This document shows positions 1 through 5,047 of a stretch of 5,047 nucleotides of DNA, one piece after another. The stretch's first letter is position 1, and each line of letters opens with the position of its first letter. The notes under the pieces are model-generated. The model was given only the letters and a program-made list of their open reading frames with translations. It searched no databases and was not told the origin of the DNA. The DNA is from Flectobacillus sp. (GTDB lineage: Bacteria > Bacteroidota > Bacteroidia > Cytophagales > Spirosomataceae): positions 1 to 5,047 of the forward strand of contig JARXAV010000219.1 of NCBI GenBank assembly GCA_029865665.1, given 5' to 3'. Made by a program: the position numbers and the translations under genes.

Positions 1-2
1 AC

Positions 3-92
3 TCAGAATCAGTGGTTATTGAAGAGGGCAATACTTTTTATGAAACGTACAGTTGCGGGGACAGTTCAGGCTTTTACCTGATTCCCTATTAA
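3..92 (+). CDS. Possible 3' end of an unidentified gene (partial)
   Basis: Reading frame 3 is open from the window edge to a TAA at 90-92 and gives 29 residues ending SSGFYLIPY. The peptide is rich in Glu, Ser, Tyr and Gly, which looks like a plausible soluble C-terminus, but no family is recognisable from so little. Frame 1 is also open as far as a TGA at 79-81, so the choice of frame rests only on the look of the peptide. The minus strand has stops in every frame here. If real, the gene converges on the membrane-protein gene that ends at 282. It could equally be non-coding DNA. Confidence 0.4.
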   Translation, partial: SESVVIEEGNTFYETYSCGDSSGFYLIPY

Positions 93-202
93 GCTACGAA
101 CCTGCACAGAGGCAGGCATCAAGCACCATAAACTGAGGGCAAAGTTAGTAGAGGATACTCAAAAAACCTAGTGCCAGTTGATAATGCTAGATTTTGAATG
201 AT

Positions 203-256
203 GGATTTTGAATTAGTGCTATACGAATAATTATCCTTGCTTTTAATTCAAAATCC
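203..256. repeat. AT-rich inverted repeat downstream of the membrane-protein gene
   Basis: A 13-bp perfect inverted repeat pairs GGATTTTGAATTA (203-215) with TAATTCAAAATCC (244-256) across a 28-nt loop. Related words occur nearby: GATTTTGAAT at 190-199 and AATCCAAAATT at 267-277. The stretch therefore looks like degenerate iterations of an ATTCAAAATCC-like word. It lies just past the stop of the minus-strand gene at 282 and could help end that transcript, but it lacks the tight loop and U-tract of a standard intrinsic terminator. The rest of 93-281 shows only a weak 5-bp hairpin (CCTGC/GCAGG, 101-116) and no gene. Confidence 0.5.
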
Positions 257-281
257 AACATTTATAATCCAAAATTGATTA

Positions 282-1580
282 CTAAGTATTATTTTTAAAA
301 GCCATTTTTAACCAATACACAACGCCTACTAACAAGATGATTTCTAGGGAGTATTCTAAGATAAATGCAGTTTTTGTAAAGTCAGAAAAATGAAAGAAGG
401 GTTTGCCCGTTCTGAACCAAAGAGACGCTTGTACTACTGCAACTGCATTGATAAAAAAGGTTGTAATAATTGCTTTCTTGTCGTTAAAATTAGTCAAAGC
501 AATTAGCAAAGGCATTGCATAGATAAAGACGTAATTGGCATACGAACCAATCTGAAATAACATCATGATTCCGAAAATAACAACCCAAATAAAGGGTAAA
601 AAACGGTTTAGTGGAAGGTCTTTTTTACGAAACGTTTGAAAAAGAGTGACACCCAAAATCAAGAATAAACCAATCCAGTTTAATAAACGAATGTTAAATT
701 GAGCAATGAAATTACCAAAGAAAGGGTATAAAACAGCCCAAATATTAGGCGACATGGGTTCTTGAGCTAATTGCAGGGGCATCAAAAAAGATAGTCCATC
801 TTGATAGAACAAAAAGCCCATTACGGGTAAGCCGATAGCTGCCATCCCTGCGACGAAACTCACCTTATTATTAACTTTGAAGAAAAGCGGAGGAATGACT
901 AATACAAAAAAAGCTTTGGTAGCTAATAAGCCTAATCCTGTGGCAATACCCAAAACAAAATCACTTTTTTGAAGTTTCCATAAATAAAGTACTAAACAGG
1001 CAAAACCCCACATCCAGATGTCTTCCTGACCGCCAATGACACAAAAAACAAAAGGGCCAGGTAAAAGTAAATAAATCAAAGACTTAAAGGAATTGCTGTA
1101 ATTGTCTGTTGAAGGAAAGCATTTAATAGTTAATCGTAATGCAATCAATTCAATAACAATCATGACTAAGGTAACAGCCCTTGCGGTATCCCAAAAAGGG
1201 AGAAAAATGGCAGTAATGTAGGCGAAAAAAGGAGAGTAGAGCGAATCAAAATCTCGATAAACTAGTTTTAACTCCTTTGCTCCTTGAGCAGAACGCCAAA
1301 AGATTTGCACATCCGACTGAGCGTCAATCCCATAATAGACATAAATAATAAAGAAGGGAATGAATCGGAAGAGAAGCGACATGATGCCAAAGGAAAGCCT
1401 ATTTCCCAAACGATTGAACATCTTTTCTTCTAAAAATGAATGAAAGAAAAAGGCTAAGCCAGCAAGGGCAGATAGACCTAGAGAAATATATGCTTTTTGA
1501 AAAACGATGTCGTACATAAAAAAGTTAAAGCTGAAGCTCGAAGGCGTAATTGCTCGCAAATTTACATTTTTATCTTTCAA
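282..1580 (-). CDS. Polytopic membrane protein, GT-C glycosyltransferase-like
   Basis: Seen: a 432-residue protein with about ten to twelve hydrophobic segments (for example near residues 30-49, 62-82, 133-151, 165-182, 207-226, 327-345, 347-365 and 405-426) and a basic C-terminus. After the second hydrophobic segment comes an acidic loop, GIDAQSDVQIFW (84-95), then YSPFFAY (115-121), and later GGQEDIWMW (183-191). A membrane-embedded fold with acidic residues in the first outer loop followed by an aromatic-Pro patch and a GQxD motif is typical of GT-C enzymes, including GT87 and PIG-M-like mannosyltransferases. Those use lipid-phosphate sugars to build glycolipids or polysaccharides. The donor and acceptor cannot be inferred here. 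The start at 1580 is TTG. An ATG at residue 22 (1515-1517) is a credible alternative, and neither has a clear ribosome binding site. An in-frame TAA at 1596-1598 limits any upstream extension. The gene is divergent from pdhC and no neighbour suggests a pathway. It could instead be an unrelated multipass membrane protein. Confidence 0.7.
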   Translation of the reverse strand: MKDKNVNLRAITPSSFSFNFFMYDIVFQKAYISLGLSALAGLAFFFHSFLEEKMFNRLGNRLSFGIMSLLFRFIPFFIIYVYYGIDAQSDVQIFWRSAQGAKELKLVYRDFDSLYSPFFAYITAIFLPFWDTARAVTLVMIVIELIALRLTIKCFPSTDNYSNSFKSLIYLLLPGPFVFCVIGGQEDIWMWGFACLVLYLWKLQKSDFVLGIATGLGLLATKAFFVLVIPPLFFKVNNKVSFVAGMAAIGLPVMGFLFYQDGLSFLMPLQLAQEPMSPNIWAVLYPFFGNFIAQFNIRLLNWIGLFLILGVTLFQTFRKKDLPLNRFLPFIWVVIFGIMMLFQIGSYANYVFIYAMPLLIALTNFNDKKAIITTFFINAVAVVQASLWFRTGKPFFHFSDFTKTAFILEYSLEIILLVGVVYWLKMAFKNNT

Positions 1581-1655
1581 TACTAAGAAAAAGGATTAAT
1601 TTTAGCTTTAATCTCGTTTTTTAGAGTTTTCTACCTTAAAAGTAAAATCGTGCAG

Positions 1656-1701
1656 AATGGTATTTTTTTTAAATAAATTAGGACAAAATGATATTTTTTA
1701 A
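1656..1701. repeat. Pair of AATGRTATTTTTT direct repeats upstream of the pdhC promoter
   Basis: Two near-identical words, AATGGTATTTTTTTTAA (1656-1672) and AATGATATTTTTTAA (1687-1701), start 31 bp apart, which is about three helical turns. They lie directly upstream of the predicted -33 element of pdhC, where an activator or a UP-like element could sit. The T-runs are common in AT-rich DNA, so chance is possible. Confidence 0.3.
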
Positions 1702-1709
1702 CGATAGCT

Positions 1710-1739
1710 TTTGAAACCAAGTGTTTAGCGTTATTTTTG
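1710..1739 (+). promoter_or_regulatory. Predicted Bacteroidota-type promoter of pdhC
   Basis: TTTG at 1710-1713 is followed after 18 bp by TATTTTTG at 1732-1739, an exact match to the -7 consensus TAnnTTTG of the primary sigma factor in Bacteroidota. The spacing falls within the range known for these promoters. Transcription would begin near 1745-1750, leaving a 5' leader of roughly 70 nt before the pdhC ATG. No comparable match was found on the minus strand for the divergent membrane-protein gene. Confidence 0.55.
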
Positions 1740-1771
1740 AACTCGAATTGTAATATCCCCCTCACACGATC

Positions 1772-1787
1772 AGCAAATTTGTTTGCT
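1772..1787 (+). promoter_or_regulatory. Small hairpin in the pdhC leader
   Basis: AGCAAA and TTTGCT flank a TTTG loop, giving a perfect 6-bp stem and 4-nt loop 29 nt upstream of the pdhC ATG. It could be an operator half-site pair or a leader hairpin affecting translation. No T-tract follows, so it is not an intrinsic terminator. A 6-bp palindrome may also arise by chance. Confidence 0.3.
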
Positions 1788-1816
1788 AAAAGATTAAATT
1801 TCTATATACAAGAACA

Positions 1817-3538
1817 ATGGCAGAAATAATCACCATGCCCAAGATGAGCGACACCATGACAGAAGGTGTTGTCGCAGAATGGCTAAAAAAAGTTGGAGAT
1901 GTGCTTAAACCAGGAGATGGTTTATTAGCCGAAATCGAAACAGATAAAGCTACAATGGAGCTTGATTTGGACGAAAGATTGGATTTGAGCAATTATAAAA
2001 ATTGTAGATTATTATACATCGGTCTTGAAAAAGGGAAACCTGTTCCAGTTGATAGCATCATCGCTATCATCGGTGAAGAAGGTGAGTCTTACGAAAGCTT
2101 ATTGTCTGGTTCAGCACCAGCTGCAGCTGTTGAAGCCGCTCCAGTTGCAGCTCCTGCCGCTGTGGAAGCTCCAGTAGCGGCCGCACCAGCAGCAGCACCA
2201 GTCGATACCTCAAATATCAAAGCGGAAATCATCGGTATGCCAAAAATGAGCGATACCATGACAGAAGGAACGTTGGTATCTTGGGTGAAGAAAGTAGGCG
2301 ATGTTATCAAACCAGGCGATACCTTATTGGCTGAAGTTGAGACAGATAAAGCTACAATGGAATTTGAATTAGATAACTTCTTAGATGTTACTAAATACAA
2401 TCCATGTACCTTGTTATATATTGGTATTGAAGCAGGTAAAACCGTAGCAGTAGATGACATCATCGCTATTATTGGTGAGCCAGGTGCTGATTTCCAAGCC
2501 TTAATCAATGCTTCAGCAGGTGCTTCTGCACCAGTGGCAGTAGCTCCAGTAGCGGCGGCTCCAGCTCCTGCACCCGTAGTAGCACCAGCTCCAGTGGCAG
2601 CTCCTGCACCAGCAGTAGCGGCTCCAGTAGCAGCACCAGCAAGCACAGCGCAATTGGTGACAGATGCTAACGGTCGTGTAAAAGCTTCTCCTTTAGCAAA
2701 AGCATTAGCGAAAGATAAAGGCGTAAACATCAACCAAATCCCAGGTTCTGGCGAAAATGGTCGTGTGGTGAAAGTGGACGTTGATAACTTCGTTCCAACG
2801 CCAACAGTAGCACCAGCACCAGTAGCAGCACCAGTGGTTGTAGCATCAGGAACTCAAGAAAGTTATGAAGACTTCCCTGTAAATCAAATGCGTAAGACAA
2901 TCGTTCGTCGTTTGTCTGAGTCTAAATTTACAGCTCCAGAATTCTACTTAACCATGGAAATCAACATGGATAAAGCAATGGCAGCGAGAGTATCAATGAA
3001 CGAAATTTCTCCAGTGAAAATTTCATTCAACGATATGGTTATCAAAGCAGTAGCAATGTCCTTGAAAAAACATCCAAAAGTAAACTCTTACTGGATGACA
3101 GACAAAATCCGTGTGAACCACCACGTACACATCGGTATGGCTGTTGCAGTAGAAGACGGTTTGGTTGTTCCTGTAATTCGTTTTGCTGATACAAAATCAT
3201 TATCTCAGTTATCGGCTGAAGCCAAAGAATTAGGCGGAAAAGCGAAGAGTAAGAAATTGACGGTAAAAGAAATGGAAGGCAATACGTTCACGGTAAGTAA
3301 CTTAGGTATGTTCGGTATCGACGAATTCACGTCAATTATCAACTCACCAGAGTCATGTATCTTGGCAGTAGGCGGTATCAAAGAAACAGTAGGCGTGAAA
3401 AACGGTACATTCTATGCTACTAACGTAATGAAAGTAACTTTAACGTGTGATCACCGTACAGTGGACGGAGCATCAGGTGCTGCTTTCTTACAGACCTTCA
3501 AACAATTATTAGAAGATCCAATCAAAATTTTGGTATAA
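1817..3538 (+). CDS. pdhC: Dihydrolipoamide acetyltransferase (E2) of pyruvate dehydrogenase
   Basis: This is the core enzyme of the cytoplasmic pyruvate dehydrogenase complex. It takes the acetyl group from E1 on lipoyl arms and transfers it to CoA. The 573 residues read in order: lipoyl domain 1 (about 2-88, ETDKATME with lipoyl Lys44), an Ala/Pro linker (98-129), lipoyl domain 2 (about 136-222, lipoyl Lys178), an Ala/Pro linker (232-280), the peripheral-subunit-binding domain (about 288-322, KASPLAKALAKDKGV), a short linker (327-343), and the catalytic domain (350-573). The last carries TVSNLGMFG (492-500) and the active-site motif DHRTVDG (545-551), with His546 and Asp550. The length is normal for a two-lipoyl E2. 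Both lipoyl domains carry an odd 8-residue insertion after DKATME and a Cys (Cys63, Cys197) in place of the usual Gly. The ATG at 1817 begins directly with the lipoyl fold, which supports this start. The leader is AT-rich without a strong Shine-Dalgarno site. No E1 or E3 gene adjoins, and the gene appears monocistronic between its own promoter and terminator. Confidence 0.96.
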   Translation: MAEIITMPKMSDTMTEGVVAEWLKKVGDVLKPGDGLLAEIETDKATMELDLDERLDLSNYKNCRLLYIGLEKGKPVPVDSIIAIIGEEGESYESLLSGSAPAAAVEAAPVAAPAAVEAPVAAAPAAAPVDTSNIKAEIIGMPKMSDTMTEGTLVSWVKKVGDVIKPGDTLLAEVETDKATMEFELDNFLDVTKYNPCTLLYIGIEAGKTVAVDDIIAIIGEPGADFQALINASAGASAPVAVAPVAAAPAPAPVVAPAPVAAPAPAVAAPVAAPASTAQLVTDANGRVKASPLAKALAKDKGVNINQIPGSGENGRVVKVDVDNFVPTPTVAPAPVAAPVVVASGTQESYEDFPVNQMRKTIVRRLSESKFTAPEFYLTMEINMDKAMAARVSMNEISPVKISFNDMVIKAVAMSLKKHPKVNSYWMTDKIRVNHHVHIGMAVAVEDGLVVPVIRFADTKSLSQLSAEAKELGGKAKSKKLTVKEMEGNTFTVSNLGMFGIDEFTSIINSPESCILAVGGIKETVGVKNGTFYATNVMKVTLTCDHRTVDGASGAAFLQTFKQLLEDPIKILV

Positions 3539-3594
3539 GGCTTAGGTGTTAACTTTTAAACAATAACATTATTCCAACCAACTTTGATTTTCAT

Positions 3595-3630
3595 AAAAAA
3601 GAGGCAATCCGTTTGGATTGTCTCTTTTTT
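3595..3630 (+). terminator. Intrinsic terminator of pdhC
   Basis: The stem pairs GAGGCAATCC (3601-3610) with GGATTGTCTC (3615-3624) across a GTTT loop, with flanking A6 (3595-3600) and T6 (3625-3630). It lies 57 nt after the pdhC stop. In plus-strand RNA the one imperfect position (3604/3621) is a G-U pair. In minus-strand RNA it becomes an A-C mismatch, so the element should work better for pdhC than for the gene converging from the right, although the A-tract gives both directions a U-tail. Confidence 0.9.
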
Positions 3631-3711
3631 GTTGGGGGTATCGTTCTTTTTATTTTGGAAGTTCGTGAAGACCTAAGTGGCTGTTGGTGGAGAGAATAAC
3701 CTCGCAATTAA

Positions 3712-3763
3712 AAGCGTTACAAACGCAAAGCCACGCCACACCCGATTACAAATCGGGGTGAGC
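3712..3763. repeat. REP-like direct repeat, copy A
   Basis: This 52-bp unit matches copy B at 3852-3903 at 46 of 52 positions without gaps. Its core CCCGATT-ACA-AATCGGG (3741-3757) is a perfect 7-bp hairpin with a 3-nt loop, extendable to CAC/GTG with one bulged G. The unit continues into GCGAAGCAGTCGAGG. Hairpin-centred intergenic repeats of this kind are known in many bacteria and are often mobilised by RAYT (REP-associated tyrosine transposase) proteins. No transposase gene is present here, so the link is inference. Confidence 0.75.
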
Positions 3764-3781
3764 GAAGCAGTCGAGGAATTA

Positions 3782-3855
3782 GCTTCTCCCAAGTCCCATC
3801 GGGACGACCGAATTAGTAATCAGGGATTTTAATCCCTGATTTGCTGTTGAGAAGC
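3782..3855. repeat. Nested hairpin block between the two repeat copies
   Basis: An outer 7-bp inverted repeat, GCTTCTC (3782-3788) with GAGAAGC (3849-3855), encloses two perfect hairpins: GTCCC-ATC-GGGAC (3793-3805), and an 11-bp arm AATCAGGGATT (3818-3828) pairing with AATCCCTGATT (3831-3841). Folded as single-stranded DNA or RNA this gives a closed three-way junction. There is no open reading frame. It is most likely part of a composite REP/BIME-like element. A small structured RNA is possible but unsupported by a promoter. Confidence 0.6.
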
Positions 3856-3903
3856 GTTATAAATGCAAGTCCACGCCACGCCCGATTACAAATCGAGGTG
3901 AGC
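3852..3903. repeat. REP-like direct repeat, copy B, overlapping a gene 3' end
   Basis: This second 52-bp copy has the same orientation as copy A and begins 140 bp after it. It keeps the hairpin centre CGATT-ACA-AATCG, but one change in the right arm shortens the perfect stem to 5 bp. Its right part (3886-3903) is read on the minus strand as the last five codons and TAA stop of the UDG-like gene. CTGTTG precedes both copies (3681-3686 and 3844-3849), which suggests the repeated unit once extended further left, with an indel between them. Confidence 0.75.
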
Positions 3904-5037
3904 TATCATAATCTCTTCAATCCCAAGCTTTATTACTTTTACCTCTTCAACAATCTTTGCGATTATCTCTTCAGTCGTATATCCATAGTTAGAAAAATGC
4001 TTAACAGCTAACCACGCATTATGACTATTGTCGTCATAGCCCATCTTCCCTTTTAAAAAGTCCATTAATGCTGCTTGGTGTGGATATTCCTTTTCGTTGT
4101 ACATTAGGGAGAAATCTTTATGTCGAATAGCCACATAGCCCATTTCACTTTTTGTAACAGAAATCATAATATCTTCTGTAAGTGAATATCTCTCAGAGTT
4201 CCCTTCTTCGTAATTGCTTAGTCCTATTTCTCCGAATTTTTCTGATATTCTTTTAGGGACTTCAATTTTGTTCGTAATGACCTGTATTTCTTGAGGAAGT
4301 ACTTGCTTAATCTCATCCTCCGAGAAATCTTTGTTGGGGTTATCAAACAAATACTTCAAACATTTTCCGACAAGGTTCATTTCTTCAATCGTATAAGCAG
4401 GACGGCTTGCAGTATGTCTAATTGAATATACAGGAATTCCATTGTATTTCCCAAACGACAGAAGATTATGTGGTAGTAATGGTTTGATTTCAAAGTTGCC
4501 TTTATCTTTGAGCGGTTTAATACACCCCTCACCACCTAAACATAAAATATGTTTAGGTCGCAATATCTCAATCAATTCTATCGTCTTTGGCGTACATTCG
4601 TCTAAAATGTTAGGTAAATCTTTTTCTTTCTTTGTTGCAAAGAGGGTGAGATTAGAGAACACAAATCGAGACTTATCTTGTAAAATATCGTTGATTCCGC
4701 CTCTGTTAAAAATATTGTTTAACCTTTGCCAAAATCTCCAAGTATTCCGCTTCTCCCATGTAGGGTTTCCTTTTAATAAGGTAGCACCATCCATTCTGCC
4801 ATTTACCCCCCATTCTTGCCAAAGTTTAATAGAAATTTGTCCTTCATAGCTTCCTTCTGAACCAGGATTGATTGCCAAAATCAACAATTCAGGTGATTGT
4901 TCTATGTCATTTAGGTTTGATTGTGTATAAAAAGAAATATCATACTTTTTATCACTTTTTGCCTTATGATGGTAGAAATCGGCAGTCCTATCTGCCCACT
5001 CGTAGAGTTCTTGCTTCATTGTTTTTTCCTCTTTCAT
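3886..5037 (-). CDS. Uracil-DNA-glycosylase-like protein with extra C-terminal domain
   Basis: Seen: 383 residues with no signal peptide or membrane segment. The first 230 or so show the landmarks of the uracil-DNA glycosylase superfamily: LLILAINPGS (51-60) like the N-terminal active-site motif, FSNLTLF (127-133), the strand KHILCLGG (162-169), and VYSIRHTASRP (203-213) at the place of the C-terminal H-P/T-S motif, with His208. Known of the family: such enzymes remove uracil or other damaged bases from DNA. The motifs fit no canonical subfamily exactly, so substrate and activity are inference. Residues from about 260 to 383 form a second region, rich in charged and aromatic residues, that I do not recognise. 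The start is uncertain. The ATG at 5037 is open upstream to the window edge, so the true start could lie outside. The ATG of Met7 (5017-5019) is preceded by AGAGG at a good distance. The last five residues (AHLDL) and the stop come from REP copy B. No upstream neighbour is visible. Confidence 0.65.
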   Translation of the reverse strand: MKEEKTMKQELYEWADRTADFYHHKAKSDKKYDISFYTQSNLNDIEQSPELLILAINPGSEGSYEGQISIKLWQEWGVNGRMDGATLLKGNPTWEKRNTWRFWQRLNNIFNRGGINDILQDKSRFVFSNLTLFATKKEKDLPNILDECTPKTIELIEILRPKHILCLGGEGCIKPLKDKGNFEIKPLLPHNLLSFGKYNGIPVYSIRHTASRPAYTIEEMNLVGKCLKYLFDNPNKDFSEDEIKQVLPQEIQVITNKIEVPKRISEKFGEIGLSNYEEGNSERYSLTEDIMISVTKSEMGYVAIRHKDFSLMYNEKEYPHQAALMDFLKGKMGYDDNSHNAWLAVKHFSNYGYTTEEIIAKIVEEVKVIKLGIEEIMIAHLDL

Positions 5038-5047
5038 AAACGGTCTT

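Noticed and set aside
101..116. Hairpin CCTGC/GCAGG as a terminator for the partial gene at the left edge
   Set aside because: The stem is only 5 bp with a 6-nt loop, and no T-tract follows it.
1786..1992. A 68-codon minus-strand open frame over the pdhC start
   Set aside because: It is antisense to the first lipoyl domain and covers the pdhC leader. The low-complexity Ser-rich peptide matches no family.
2520..2650. GCACCA/GCTCCAG-rich repetitive DNA inside pdhC as a tandem repeat or recombination site
   Set aside because: It encodes the flexible Ala/Pro linker expected between E2 domains, which fully explains the repetition.
2089..2733. A 214-codon open frame on the minus strand inside pdhC
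   Set aside because: It is antisense to the Ala/Pro linkers and second lipoyl domain of pdhC. Its Ala/Gly/Thr-rich composition is what the complement of those repetitive codons gives, and it has no independent gene signals.
3712..3903. Possible CRISPR array
   Set aside because: There are only two copies of a 52-bp unit, 88 bp apart, with six differences between them, and the spacer itself contains hairpins. CRISPR repeats are shorter, nearly identical and regularly spaced.
4442..4849. A 135-codon plus-strand open frame inside the UDG-like gene
   Set aside because: It lies wholly opposite a longer frame with recognisable motifs, and its peptide shows no domain-like pattern.

Overview
The window looks like chromosomal DNA from a Bacteroidota bacterium, probably in the Cytophagales. 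This rests on the AT-rich intergenic DNA, a promoter of the Bacteroidota TTTG / TAnnTTTG type, little use of Shine-Dalgarno sites, and a pyruvate dehydrogenase E2 protein with the 'MPKMSDTMTEG' type of lipoyl domain usual in that phylum. The genus cannot be fixed from this sequence.

Layout. Positions 1-92 may hold the last 29 codons of a plus-strand gene that starts outside the window. Positions 93-281 hold no gene, only AT-rich repeats including a 13-bp inverted repeat. A minus-strand gene (282-1580) encodes a polytopic membrane protein resembling GT-C glycosyltransferases. The 236-bp intergenic region 1581-1816 lies between this gene and the divergent pdhC, and carries a good promoter candidate for pdhC. 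pdhC (1817-3538, plus) encodes the dihydrolipoamide acetyltransferase (E2) of pyruvate dehydrogenase, with two lipoyl domains, an E1/E3-binding domain and the catalytic domain. A clear intrinsic terminator follows at 3595-3630. Positions 3640-3711 show nothing recognisable. Positions 3712-3903 form a REP-like block: two 52-bp direct copies flank several hairpins. The last gene (3886-5037, minus) encodes a protein with a uracil-DNA-glycosylase-like N-terminal domain and an unrecognised C-terminal domain. Its stop codon and last five codons lie inside the second repeat copy.

The genes do not form one pathway. pdhC is core carbon metabolism (pyruvate to acetyl-CoA) and appears to be transcribed alone. 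The membrane protein probably acts in envelope or polysaccharide synthesis, and the last gene probably acts on DNA.

I see no clear new multi-gene system. The observations most worth checking are an 8-residue insertion plus a Gly-to-Cys change at the same place in both lipoyl domains of E2, the repeat block that supplies the 3' end of the UDG-like gene, and that gene's unusual domain architecture.
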